Below are positions 24,889 through 32,973 of a stretch of DNA of 64,000 bases, piece after piece. How positions within the stretch are numbered: position 1 is the stretch's first letter; each line of letters opens with the position of its first letter. The notes under the pieces were generated by a model. That model was not told the DNA's origin. It made no database searches and saw only the letters and a list, made by a program, of their open reading frames with translations. The stretch comes from Pseudomonas simiae (GTDB taxonomy: Bacteria > Pseudomonadota > Gammaproteobacteria > Pseudomonadales > Pseudomonadaceae), in NCBI RefSeq assembly GCF_900111895.1, contig NZ_FOKB01000005.1:337718-401717 (forward strand), in the 5' to 3' direction. The position numbers and the translations under genes are program-made.

Positions 24889-25650
24889 ATGGCTACCGGC
24901 TCTTCAGCTCCCCTGATTCTGATCACCGGCGGAAGCCGGGGTGTAGGCGCGGCAACGGCGCGGCTCGCGGCGGCGCAAGGCTACGACGTCGCCATCAGCT
25001 ACATCAACAATGAGGCCGCCGCACTCGGCGTGGTGGCTGACGTGCAAGCGCTCGGACGACGCGCCTTGGCCATACGCGCCGACAGTGCCGACCCGGAACA
25101 GGTCGCGCATCTGTTCCGAGCCATCGACGAGACGTTCGGCCGCATCGACGTTCTGGTCAACAACGCCGCAATCATCGCGCTTCAATCGCGTTTTGAAGAC
25201 CTCGACGTTGCGCGCATGCAACGCATCTTCGCGATCAATGCCATCGGCCCGATGCTCTGCGCGCAACAAGCCGTGAAGCGCATGTCGTTTCGACACAGCG
25301 GCAACGGCGGCAGCGTGATTAACGTCTCCTCGGGCGCCGCGCGGTTGGGCAGCCCCAACGAGTACGTCGACTATGCAGCGTCGAAGGGAGCACTGGAAAC
25401 CTTCACCATCGGGCTGTCCAAGGAAGTCGCGCGCGAAGGCATCCGCGTCAATTGCGTTCGCCCAGGGCATATCTACACCGAAATGCACGCCAGCGGCGGA
25501 GAACCGGGTCGCGTGGACCGCGTCAAGGACAGCATCCCAATGGGCCGCGGCGGCGAGCCCGAAGAAGTCGCGCGGGCTGTGCTGTGGTTGGCGGGCGCGG
25601 AGGCGTCGTTTATTACCGGGACTTTTCTGGATGTAACTGGGGGCAAGTAA
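24889..25650 (+). CDS. Short-chain dehydrogenase/reductase
   Basis: A 253-residue classical SDR. The NAD(P) motif is TGGSRGVG (13-20), the NNAA motif is near 91, and the catalytic Ser148, Tyr162 and Lys166 lie in NVSSGA and YAASK. The C-terminal GTFLDVTGGK is the usual end of this family. Substrate unknown. It is probably co-transcribed with the EamA transporter under the LysR regulator. Confidence 0.93.
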   Translation: MATGSSAPLILITGGSRGVGAATARLAAAQGYDVAISYINNEAAALGVVADVQALGRRALAIRADSADPEQVAHLFRAIDETFGRIDVLVNNAAIIALQSRFEDLDVARMQRIFAINAIGPMLCAQQAVKRMSFRHSGNGGSVINVSSGAARLGSPNEYVDYAASKGALETFTIGLSKEVAREGIRVNCVRPGHIYTEMHASGGEPGRVDRVKDSIPMGRGGEPEEVARAVLWLAGAEASFITGTFLDVTGGK

Positions 25651-25750
25651 GGCATTTACACACGCGTGACCGGGAAGCCACACTGCCTCGCCAAGCAGCC
25701 AGTCAGAATAACTGCTGATCAATTTTCCAAGTAAAAAAACGGGAACCCTG

Positions 25751-26293
25751 ATGGGAATTAAAGTCGCGACGCTAAAGGGAATTTGCTTGCTGACGATGGC
25801 GGCCACAGGATTCGACGCGCTTGCCGGGACGTCGGAACAGCGCTATCTGTGTAAGGCGCAAGAAACACTATTATTCGGATGCGACTCCGGGTCGAAGATG
25901 ATCTCGATTTGCGCATCGCAAGGGTTCTCAGCGACAACCGGCTATGTGCAATACCGCTTTGGCACGCCCGACAAAATCGAATTGACCTACCCCGAAACAC
26001 CCAGCCCACCGAAGGGTCACTTCTGGCTCAGCTCCACGAGCTACTCAGGTGGCGGCGAGGCACATCTGCGCTTTACCAATCATGGGGTAACCTACGCGGT
26101 TTTCGACCGTATGGTGCGCACAAACTTTACCCCCGGAGAACCCAACGACCCCGAGATGAGCGAGGGAATAGTCGTGCGTCCGCAGGGAAAGAAAGCCACA
26201 CGTCGACTCTGTACCTCTTCCGAAGGCGGGATTCGCCAGCAGGCTTACACAACCCTCGAGCGTGAAGACTTCGACGACAATCTCGTTCCGTAA
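25751..26293 (+). CDS. Exported hypothetical protein
   Basis: A 180-residue protein with an apparent Sec signal peptide (positive start, hydrophobic ICLLTMAATGFDALAG, cleavage near residue 26). The mature part has several cysteines (near CKAQ, FGCDSG, ICASQG and RLCTSS) that may form disulfides, and a polar beta-like composition. A GGGAACC stretch lies before the ATG. I recognise no family. It is likely periplasmic or secreted. Confidence 0.65.
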   Translation: MGIKVATLKGICLLTMAATGFDALAGTSEQRYLCKAQETLLFGCDSGSKMISICASQGFSATTGYVQYRFGTPDKIELTYPETPSPPKGHFWLSSTSYSGGGEAHLRFTNHGVTYAVFDRMVRTNFTPGEPNDPEMSEGIVVRPQGKKATRRLCTSSEGGIRQQAYTTLEREDFDDNLVP

Positions 26294-26327
26294 GCGGGCG
26301 CTTGAACTGAAACGGCAGGCAGCATAA

Positions 26328-26582
26328 ATGGATGAATTGATAAAAGGCCTCGACGGGCCCAGGACTGCTCAGCAGGAATTGTTTTACGACCTGGAGGATG
26401 CAGCGGCGGTGATTGGGTGGTCGGTGGTTGAGCTGACCACCTTGGCCGCCAGCGGCAAGACGCCGGATGAGGCGGCAGCATTGATGAAAGTCTGCGCGTT
26501 GCTGGCGGCGCAGCAGGAGAAAATTGGGGCGTATGCAGCAGAGGTTAAAGACCAGAGGATCGTCAGGGCCGAGGTCGGTTAA
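26328..26582 (+). CDS. Small helical hypothetical protein
   Basis: An 84-residue, mostly helical protein rich in Ala, Glu and Leu, with no signal peptide or membrane segment. It follows the exported protein by 34 bases and precedes the helix-hairpin-helix gene by 38 bases, so the three may form one unit. Composition and codon use look coding, but no family is recognised. The ribosome site (AGGCAG) is weak. Confidence 0.5.
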   Translation: MDELIKGLDGPRTAQQELFYDLEDAAAVIGWSVVELTTLAASGKTPDEAAALMKVCALLAAQQEKIGAYAAEVKDQRIVRAEVG

Positions 26583-26620
26583 ATACGCTGATTAACAGCG
26601 TTAAAAAAAGGAATGTGCGA

Positions 26621-26854
26621 ATGCCATTTTCATTGGAAGAAAGAACAGCGCTGCTTGCCCTCAAGGGCGTAGGCCCCACCGTTGTGACTCGTTTGGAGCA
26701 GATGGGAATCGATTCGATGGATGTCCTGGGGAAAGCGGATGTCAGTGACATCCTGGCGCAGGCATCGGCGGCATCAGGGTCGACATGTTGGAAAAACAGT
26801 CCGCAGGCGCGAGCGGCGATAACGTCGGCGGTGGAGCTAGCGAAAAAGTCGTGA
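26621..26854 (+). CDS. Small helix-hairpin-helix protein
   Basis: A 77-residue protein with an N-terminal helix-hairpin-helix: LLALKGVGPTVVTRLEQMGI (about 11-30). That motif binds DNA without sequence specificity in many repair proteins. The rest is a short Ala/Ser-rich helical tail, like the Cdd1/pathogenicity-locus type of small HhH proteins. An AAAGGAA site precedes it; GTG two codons earlier is an alternative start. It lies at the edge of the AT-richer insert. Confidence 0.65.
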   Translation: MPFSLEERTALLALKGVGPTVVTRLEQMGIDSMDVLGKADVSDILAQASAASGSTCWKNSPQARAAITSAVELAKKS

Positions 26855-27048
26855 GAGCACGTTCGGCGTGGCGCAGATAGCGGAGAGTGCAGTGCTTATT
26901 GTTAACGCGGGACTTGATGAGCGGGTTCCGACGAGCTGAATCGCCCTAGGATTCCTAGACTCATCGCAAGTGTCTGCCTCTGGCCGACTGCTGCCTGTCG
27001 CGAATAGCTGCAGTCGGCCGACTTTTGCCGTTTGTGACGGGCAGGAAT

Positions 27049-27063
27049 CGGCCAAAAGCGGAC
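27049..27063 (+). repeat. Insert-edge inverted repeat, left copy
   Basis: CGGCCAAAAGCGGAC. The inverted partner at 29956-29970 matches 14 of 15 positions. Together they bracket the AAA_13 gene and its remnants. Similar sequence is, to my knowledge, a common spacer element in pseudomonads, so the bracketing may be coincidental. Confidence 0.5.
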
Positions 27064-27195
27064 AACGATAGAAAAATAAATCTGAGCTGGTTTCTTTTAG
27101 ATGATGCGCATGTTGAAGATGCAGAGTGGCTAGCTGTTGTCGAGTTGCGTAGGACGCGCTTGACCACTCCCCAGATTGCCAAAAAACAGGAGTAG
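27064..27195 (+). pseudogene. Coding-like remnant without a start
   Basis: An open frame with no usable start codon encodes about 43 residues, including WFLLDDAHVEDAEWLAVV and ending TPQIAKKQE before a TAG. Composition looks like real protein. It is in frame with the preceding 15-base repeat. It is interpreted as a fragment of a lost gene; the family was not recognised. Confidence 0.35.
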
Positions 27196-27216
27196 ATCAC
27201 TACAGTTGGGTTCGCG

Positions 27217-27327
27217 ATGGTAGTTTTCGATTGCTACCGTCTTCACAAGCTGGTGTATTGGTCTACGTTGAGGAAGCAAAAGGCCACTACCTACTCAGAG
27301 TTCAAGGATGACGTGCGCCATATCTAA
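27217..27327 (+). pseudogene. Short ORF or gene remnant
   Basis: A 36-residue frame starts MVVFDCYRLHKLVYWSTL and ends DDVRHI. It has no clear ribosome site and no recognised family. It lies between the previous remnant and the AAA_13 gene and may be the 3' end of a degraded accessory gene. Confidence 0.3.
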
Positions 27328-27377
27328 GGCCGCCCCTTGGCTTGTTCCCTAACGTTTCCTCTCCACGGATGCGAGAC

Positions 27378-29816
27378 ATGATTGAATCGATCACCCTTTC
27401 CGGCATAGCAACCTACAGCCCTGTAACCTCCGAAACGATTCAAAACCTGAAGGCTGTGAACTACTTCTACGGTGCAAACGGAGCAGGCAAGACAACGATC
27501 AGCAGGCTGATAAACAACCCAGCGCTATCAGCTACCTCCAGGGTCACGTGGGCGAAGGGCGATCCGATTCCGGCAATGGTCTACAACAACGATTTCATCG
27601 CTTCGAATTTCACTGACTCGAAGCAGTTCAAAGGTGTGTTCACGCTGGGCCAGGCCGAGCAGTCGCAACTTGATCACCTGGAAGAGCTCAAGAAGGAAAG
27701 AGACCGCCACGCGCTATTCAAAACCAGAGCGCAAGAAAACCTGAATGGTCCAGACGGTAAGAGCGGGAAGATCGCCGAAAAAAATGCCCTGGAAGAAAAA
27801 CTGGTAGGACGGTGTTGGGAACAAAAGCAGAAGCACGATGATGAGTTTCACGGGGCTTTTAAAGGCCTAAGAAATAACAGGGAGGCCTTCAAAAATAGGG
27901 TTCTGCAGGAGAGCAAAAGCAACACCTCCCCGTTGGTTGATATCGAAGACCTGCGCAAACGCGCAAACGTACTTTATGGTGACGCACCATTACCCATGAA
28001 TGCTGTCTCCGATCTTGACCTGTCTCGCTTGGTCGCGCTTGAGCAAAACCCTGTCCTAGGTAAGAAAATCGTCGGCAAAGAAGATGTCAATGTATCTGCG
28101 ATGATCCAGCACTTGGGGAACAGTGACTGGATTAGACAAGGTATGAAGTACTTGGGCCATACCGACGATGACTGTCCTTTCTGTCAACAGAAATTGCCGC
28201 ATGAGTTCGAAAAAAGCCTTGAGGATTATTTCGACGAAACATTCGAAGCTGAAACTAGAGCTCTTTCGCAGTTTCGGGATACTTATAACGCAATAGCAGA
28301 TGGTCTGTTAGCCCAGGCTCAATCAGTCCTGGCCACGGATTGTTCGCATCTAGATAAAGAGAAACTTGATCTTGAATTGCAGGCCCTGAATGCAATCATG
28401 TTGCTGAACAGGCAACGCATCGAACACAAGGTGGCTAGCCCTAGTATTGACGTGGAGTTGGAAGGTCTTGCAGAAATTCCGCTTAGAGTTTCTGAGCTGA
28501 TCAATTCAGCTAACCTCAAGGTATCTGAACATAATCGTCTTGTTTCCGGGTTCTCCGTTGAGCAGCATAAGTTAACAGATGCGGTGTGGCGGTATCTTCT
28601 GGATGTTGAGCTTAAGGACACTCTTGCTGATTACACTAAAGATGTGGGTCGCGTGGGCAAAGCAATTGATGGCATCACTGCAAGCGTTGATAAGGCAACG
28701 GTAGATATATCCACAGTTGACGCAGAAATTGCAAAGATTGAAACTTTGCTGACAAGTGTGAGACCTACTGTCATTGCGATCAATAAAATCCTGAAAGACT
28801 TTGGGTTTCGGAGCTTCTCCCTAGATCCTGCGTGTGCCGATAATTCATATCGCCTGATCAGAAGCGATGGAACTGATGCTAAAGCAACGCTCAGCGAAGG
28901 CGAAAAGACCTTCGTTACTTTCCTGTACTTCTATCATTTGCTTAGGGGAAGTATCTCGACCTCAGGTATCAGTACTGATCGAATAGTCGTCATTGATGAC
29001 CCGGTTTCAAGCTTGGATAGCGATGTGTTGTTCATCGTGAGCAGCTTGATCAAAAAGCTCTTTCACGAGGTTCGCCAGAAGGGGAACAACCTAAAACAGG
29101 TCTTTGTCCTGACCCATAACGTCCACTTTCATAAAGAAATTACCTTTAACCCCCAGAGGGCTGGAGATGCTTCTATTAAGGATGAGACGTTTTGGGTAGT
29201 ACGCAAGCCCGATCATTTCTCGAAGATTGAAGGCTTTGAGAACAATCCGATTAAGACGTCCTATCAGTTGCTATGGGCAGAGTTGACGAAAAAACCATTG
29301 CCGGCGCTTACCATTCAAAATACCATGCGTAGGATTTTGGAGAACTACTTCAAAATTTTAGGAAACATAGATACGCATATCATCATCGACAAGTTCGAAG
29401 GCCAGGAGAAGGTTCAGTGTCAATCATTAATTAGTTGGGTTAACGACGGATCCCACTATTCGCCAGATGATCTATACGTGGCAATAAGCGATGGTATGGC
29501 ACACAGCTATATGAAGATCTTCTTCAAGGTCTTTAAGGCTATGGAACATATGCCTCATTATAAAATGATGATGGGACGAGACTTTGTTGATTTAGATCCT
29601 GTAGAGGATGAGCCAGAAGATGAGAAGTTGTTCGGAATTACTGGCGGCACTGCAGTTGGGGAGGATGCACTTATCGTTGTTTCCGGGGAGTCTGGTAACG
29701 TAGGCGCTGTCGAGCCATTGCGCACTGCTGCGTCCTTGGTGATCCCCATTGTAGCGCAGTCTCCTAAGCCATTCTCAGCTGGGGCCGATGGTTCGGATAC
29801 TGATATCCCATTCTGA
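27378..29816 (+). CDS. AAA_13-type ABC ATPase resembling RloC/PrrC anticodon nucleases
   Basis: An 812-residue protein. Walker A is GANGAGKTT (32-40). A long helical middle carries a CPFC pair (Cys266, Cys269) like the zinc hook of RloC and Rad50. The ABC signature is LSEGEK (515-520), Walker B is RIVVIDDP (545-552), and the switch His is in LTHN (580). Beyond the ATPase, NTMRRILENYF gives Arg651-x3-Glu655, and His693 follows in WVNDGSHY; this recalls the Arg-Glu-His triad of PrrC/RloC nuclease domains. It would be a stand-alone translation-targeting defence or stress ATPase. GC is clearly lower than in its neighbours and AGA, ATA and TTA codons are common, indicating transfer. Nuclease activity is inferred. 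ATG 27369 is an alternative start. Confidence 0.85.
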   Translation: MIESITLSGIATYSPVTSETIQNLKAVNYFYGANGAGKTTISRLINNPALSATSRVTWAKGDPIPAMVYNNDFIASNFTDSKQFKGVFTLGQAEQSQLDHLEELKKERDRHALFKTRAQENLNGPDGKSGKIAEKNALEEKLVGRCWEQKQKHDDEFHGAFKGLRNNREAFKNRVLQESKSNTSPLVDIEDLRKRANVLYGDAPLPMNAVSDLDLSRLVALEQNPVLGKKIVGKEDVNVSAMIQHLGNSDWIRQGMKYLGHTDDDCPFCQQKLPHEFEKSLEDYFDETFEAETRALSQFRDTYNAIADGLLAQAQSVLATDCSHLDKEKLDLELQALNAIMLLNRQRIEHKVASPSIDVELEGLAEIPLRVSELINSANLKVSEHNRLVSGFSVEQHKLTDAVWRYLLDVELKDTLADYTKDVGRVGKAIDGITASVDKATVDISTVDAEIAKIETLLTSVRPTVIAINKILKDFGFRSFSLDPACADNSYRLIRSDGTDAKATLSEGEKTFVTFLYFYHLLRGSISTSGISTDRIVVIDDPVSSLDSDVLFIVSSLIKKLFHEVRQKGNNLKQVFVLTHNVHFHKEITFNPQRAGDASIKDETFWVVRKPDHFSKIEGFENNPIKTSYQLLWAELTKKPLPALTIQNTMRRILENYFKILGNIDTHIIIDKFEGQEKVQCQSLISWVNDGSHYSPDDLYVAISDGMAHSYMKIFFKVFKAMEHMPHYKMMMGRDFVDLDPVEDEPEDEKLFGITGGTAVGEDALIVVSGESGNVGAVEPLRTAASLVIPIVAQSPKPFSAGADGSDTDIPF

Positions 29817-29937
29817 GTCGCTTGATCATGAGCTGGCGTGCTTGGTGGTACGCCGGTTCAAGAGCTTCTGCCTCGGTCTGATAATCGCCATATCTATATG
29901 AGTTATCCCCGGCTCTGTAGGCGCCTCTAAATCTCAA
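29764..29937 (-). CDS. Possible small ORF opposite the end of the AAA_13 gene
   Basis: From a TTG at 29937 a frame of 57 residues runs antisense into the last 53 bases of the AAA_13 gene. The first 40 residues (FRGAYRAGDNSYRYGDYQ, then TEAEALEPAYHQARQLMIK) look like genuine protein. Upstream the same frame stays open to 29970 and includes the right repeat copy. It may be a remnant of another accessory gene. No ribosome site is visible. Confidence 0.3.
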   Translation of the reverse strand: MRFRGAYRAGDNSYRYGDYQTEAEALEPAYHQARQLMIKRLRMGYQYPNHRPQLRMA

Positions 29938-29955
29938 AATAGAGCCTTGGTGAAC

Positions 29956-29970
29956 GTCCGCTTCTGGCCG
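29956..29970 (-). repeat. Insert-edge inverted repeat, right copy
   Basis: GTCCGCTTCTGGCCG on the plus strand is the inverse of the copy at 27049-27063 with one mismatch. The remaining stretch to the tRNA-Cys terminator (29971-30124) holds no gene that I can see. Confidence 0.5.
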
Positions 29971-30124
29971 TTAGTGGACGCTCAGGTTCTTTAGTCTCAA
30001 GCACAATCCCACGTCCAATCGAGGAGAGGCATACCGATAGCGCGTCTCAGATTTCCCGACAAAAAGGTAGGGCTACGGAAGCGATCCGAAAAATTGCGGA
30101 AGCGATGCCCAAATCGCAGCCAAT

Positions 30125-30157
30125 AAAAAACCCCGTAGACGTTAATCTACGGGGTTT
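30125..30157 (-). terminator. Intrinsic terminator of tRNA-Cys
   Basis: The arms CCCCGTAGA and TCTACGGGG form a stem, flanked by A and T runs. On the minus strand a six-T tail follows. It lies 8 bases after the tRNA 3' end. Confidence 0.9.
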
Positions 30158-30164
30158 CTAAGAG

Positions 30165-30238
30165 TGGAGGCCGAGGTCGGAATCGAACCGGCGTAGGCGG
30201 ATTTGCAATCCGCTGCATAACCATTTTGCTACTCGGCC
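30165..30238 (-). tRNA. tRNA-Cys (GCA)
   Basis: A 74-base tRNA on the minus strand. The acceptor arms GGCCGAG and CTCGGCC pair, the anticodon loop is ATTGCAAAT with anticodon GCA, the T arm is GGTTCGATTCC, and CCA is encoded. An intrinsic terminator follows. It lies about 200 bases from the accessory insert, on the side where its 3' end points, but no repeated tRNA 3' end was found on the far side. Confidence 0.97.
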
Positions 30239-30382
30239 TCAAACGATCAATGTCCTGACTGCTGACACTCACCGCGTAAAAACTTGAGTGGACGGTAAAG
30301 CCCTGCCTCTACTCTAACTCATTGAATACATTGAAGTTTTTAATGCTTCGATGCGTTCGATGGGCGCCATTATGTACGTATT

Positions 30383-30441
30383 TGCCAATGCGTGCAACCC
30401 CTTGATTTCAAAAATATTTCGTATTGGCATCAAGGGGTTGC
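30383..30441. repeat. Two interleaved inverted repeats after pvdQ
   Basis: Four arms lie in the order TGCCAATGCG (30383), GCAACCCCTTGA (30394), CGTATTGGCA (30420) and TCAAGGGGTTGC (30430). Arm 1 pairs with arm 3 over 10 bp with one G-T pair, and arm 2 pairs with arm 4 over 12 bp perfectly. The two hairpins exclude each other. The block starts 10 bases beyond the pvdQ stop codon and has no T-run. Confidence 0.7.
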
Positions 30442-30450
30442 GTGGCTGCC

Positions 30451-32736
30451 CTACTCTTTGATGTGCAGGTGTTGGTACTGCGGGTCGGCCTTGATTTGGG
30501 CTTCGGTGAAGGGCAGCGGGCTGAGTTTTTTCTGGGAAAAGGCTTGGGTCTGGTCCTTGGCGTGTTTGGACGCTGGGTTGCTCGACTCGGAGAACGCGAG
30601 TACGCCTTGGGCATGGGGCCCCTGGTCGTCGAAGGTGACGATTTGCAGGTAGCTGGTGCCGCTGACGACTTCGCGCTTGCCGTCGTCGCGGGGTACGGTT
30701 TGCATGGCGTTGTAGATCCCCAGTTCCTGCGGCCCGCCGTGGATCGGGGTTTGGCCGGAGACTTGGAGGTCGCCCCAAGTGCTGTTGGCAGTCAGGCCGA
30801 GTTTGGCGACGTCGGCGGTGGACGCCAGCATGGCTTCGCGCAGGGCTTTGGCGACATCCGTGCGGTCGATGGCGAGGCCGCGTGGGGTGGTGAGGGGCTG
30901 AGCCGGGTCGAAGGCGACACGCCAGGCGTCGGGGATCTGCTGCAGATGCTCCACCAGGTTAATGAAGTGCACCAGGCCGATGCCGCTGTCGAGGTTGGCG
31001 CGTTGGTCCCAGCTTTTCAGGCGGGCGCACAAGGGCTGCAGGGTGGTGGCGTCGGCATCGAGGTGTGTGGCGCAGAAGGCGAGCAGGTCCGGCATGACTT
31101 GGCCGGCCAGGTACACCTCGTTGTCCATCACCATGTTTTGCAGGTCGGTGACGCTGATCGGTTTATCCAGGGACTGCAGGCGCTGCAGGGCAAAACGCGC
31201 ACGCGGGCCGAGGCCGATGTGGTCCTGGCTGATCACTGGGGAGAACCCGGTGAGCGGCGCCTTGGGGTTGGCCAGCCAGGCCGAGTCGTTGGAGTGCTGC
31301 ACGAAGTCGGTGCGTTGCAGCTGCGGCAGTTGGTCGGCCGGGAAGATGCCGGCCTGCGCGGCGCGCGGGTCGACGTCCCAGGCGCAGGCGCTGTGGGCGC
31401 CGTCGAGCATGATCATCTGCAGGCCGGCACGTGGGTCGCTGCATTGCGCGAGCTTGGCCGCGCTGACGTTGGGCACCACCGACTGGTTCATGTACAGGCT
31501 CTGGCCCTGGTCGTCGGCGGCCACGGTGTTGACCCATGGTATGCCTTGCAGGGTGTGAACCGAGGTTTTCAATTGGTCGAGGCTGCCGGCGCGGTTCATC
31601 GCGTACCACTGTTGCAGCACGCGGTCGTTGCCGAGGTTGGCGTCACGCAGGCTGAAGGCGTAGCGGTTGTCCCAGTCGAGTTTGCCCGGCCATTGCACCA
31701 CCGGGCCGAATTGCGAGCTATAGACGGTGTGCGACTGCCCCTTGAGGCTGCCATCAGCTTGTTTGACCTGCACCGTCACCGTGGTTTTATCCATGGCAAC
31801 GGATTTGCCATCGAGCATATAGCGCGTGGAATCCTTCGGGTCCAGGGTCAGTCGATACAAGGTGAAGTGTTTGGACGTGTCCACGGTGTGGGTCCACGCC
31901 ACATGCTGATTGAAGCCGATATTGATCACCGGCAAACCCGGCAGCGCGGCGCCCATAACATCCAGTTGGCCGGGGATGGTCAGGTGCATTTCATAAAAGC
32001 GCATGCCGCCCACCCACGGGAAGTGCGGGTTGGCCAGCAGCATGCCGCGTCCATTGAACGAGCGATCACGGCCCACCGCCACGGCGTTACTGCCGCGATC
32101 GAAGGCGAAGCGTTGCTGATTGGCGACGGCCAGTTCAAAGGCCTGGGCGTTGGTCGCTACACCGGTGGTGGTTTGGGGCGGCGTCGCGCCGACCAGGGCT
32201 TCAGCGAATTGGCCGACACCACCTTCCACCAATAGCCTACGGGTCAGCTTGACCAAGTCTTCAGGCACCAGTGGCCGCACCCACGCGGCCTGGCACTGTG
32301 CCGGAGCGCCCTGCTCTTTCAGGTAGCGGTTGTAGCCGGCCACGTAACCTTCGATGCGCTGCTGGATCTGCGGGCTCTGCGCCTTCCAGAACGCGGCGAC
32401 CGATTCCGGCGTATTCAGCCACGTGAAGAAGACGTCACTGGCCAGGTTGTTGCGCGCTTCGAGGGTCACCTGCTCGGCGCCGAAGAACATGGCGCGCTCG
32501 CCATTTACCGTGACCACTTCATTGGCCAGCAGGCACAGGTTGTCCTGGGCGTAGGCGTAGCCAATGCCGAAGCCCAGGCCACGCTCATCGTTGGCGCGGA
32601 TATGCGGCACGCCGTAACTGGTGCGACGGATATCCGCCGAGGCTTGCGTCACCTGTTCCCGCGCCGAAGCAGCCAGGCTCAACCCCAGCAACACTCCGAC
32701 CATACCTACCCTGGACAACCCATTGGAAATAATCAC
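30451..32736 (-). CDS. pvdQ: Acyl-homoserine-lactone/pyoverdine-precursor acylase PvdQ
   Basis: A 761-residue Ntn-hydrolase precursor closely resembling P. aeruginosa PvdQ. A signal sequence (VGVLLGLSLAASA) is followed by the alpha chain starting at ADIRRTSYGVPHIRAND. Autocleavage exposes Ser216 in RGSNAVAVG as the beta-chain nucleophile. Later motifs NPHFPW, HTVDTS and SNDSAW match. In the periplasm it removes the fatty acid from pyoverdine precursors and can cleave long-chain acyl-homoserine lactones. The start is GTG with a GGTGGAG site; a TTG 21 codons earlier is unsupported. A PvdS-type promoter lies 58 bases upstream. Confidence 0.95.
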   Translation of the reverse strand: MIISNGLSRVGMVGVLLGLSLAASAREQVTQASADIRRTSYGVPHIRANDERGLGFGIGYAYAQDNLCLLANEVVTVNGERAMFFGAEQVTLEARNNLASDVFFTWLNTPESVAAFWKAQSPQIQQRIEGYVAGYNRYLKEQGAPAQCQAAWVRPLVPEDLVKLTRRLLVEGGVGQFAEALVGATPPQTTTGVATNAQAFELAVANQQRFAFDRGSNAVAVGRDRSFNGRGMLLANPHFPWVGGMRFYEMHLTIPGQLDVMGAALPGLPVINIGFNQHVAWTHTVDTSKHFTLYRLTLDPKDSTRYMLDGKSVAMDKTTVTVQVKQADGSLKGQSHTVYSSQFGPVVQWPGKLDWDNRYAFSLRDANLGNDRVLQQWYAMNRAGSLDQLKTSVHTLQGIPWVNTVAADDQGQSLYMNQSVVPNVSAAKLAQCSDPRAGLQMIMLDGAHSACAWDVDPRAAQAGIFPADQLPQLQRTDFVQHSNDSAWLANPKAPLTGFSPVISQDHIGLGPRARFALQRLQSLDKPISVTDLQNMVMDNEVYLAGQVMPDLLAFCATHLDADATTLQPLCARLKSWDQRANLDSGIGLVHFINLVEHLQQIPDAWRVAFDPAQPLTTPRGLAIDRTDVAKALREAMLASTADVAKLGLTANSTWGDLQVSGQTPIHGGPQELGIYNAMQTVPRDDGKREVVSGTSYLQIVTFDDQGPHAQGVLAFSESSNPASKHAKDQTQAFSQKKLSPLPFTEAQIKADPQYQHLHIKE

Positions 32737-32793
32737 GCAGACTCCACCGTCAGATTTAACCGTCTCACAAGGGGTAATAACCCCACCGTAAGA

Positions 32794-32817
32794 ACGCAAA
32801 CCAGCGGGGATAATTTA
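32794..32817 (-). promoter_or_regulatory. PvdS iron-starvation sigma factor promoter of pvdQ
   Basis: On the minus strand TAAAT is followed by exactly 16 bases and CGT, the TAAAT-N16-CGT iron-starvation box recognised by PvdS. It ends 58 bases before the pvdQ GTG. This ties the gene to pyoverdine regulation even though no other pyoverdine gene is in the window. Confidence 0.85.
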
Positions 32818-32973
32818 GCGCGAGGGGGCGTTTATTTAAGGCGGCGCGAATGTGACAAAACCGATACCGACAAAATTTCTACATTCGGGACTTCATGATT
32901 TTGCTCGCTCGTTCGTCTTATTAACCAAGAGCGCTCATTTTTTCCTGATCAGGCTCTGATAAGGAGTTTTTGC

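Larger units (their letters stand above)
26855..27377 (+). other. Gene-poor left edge of the accessory insert
   Basis: These 523 bases hold no intact gene. They contain a 13-base palindrome CTAGGATTCCTAG (26946-26958), a 10-bp hairpin GGCCGACTGC/GCAGTCGGCC (26982-27019), a 15-base repeat copy at 27049, and two short coding-like remnants (27064-27195 and 27217-27327). GC content falls across this stretch. Confidence 0.6.

Noticed and set aside
26855..30164. Insertion sequence or prophage fragment
   Set aside because: No transposase, integrase or phage structural motif was found in any frame. The AT-rich content and fragments support transfer but not a named element.
30165..30238. tRNA-Cys as the attachment site of the accessory insert
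   Set aside because: No duplicated tRNA 3' end was found near 26855-27377 and no integrase gene is present, so site-specific integration is not supported.
30383..30441. A true H-type pseudoknot after pvdQ
   Set aside because: The connecting loops of 1 and 0 bases are too short to cross stems of 12 and 10 bp. Alternative hairpins fit instead.
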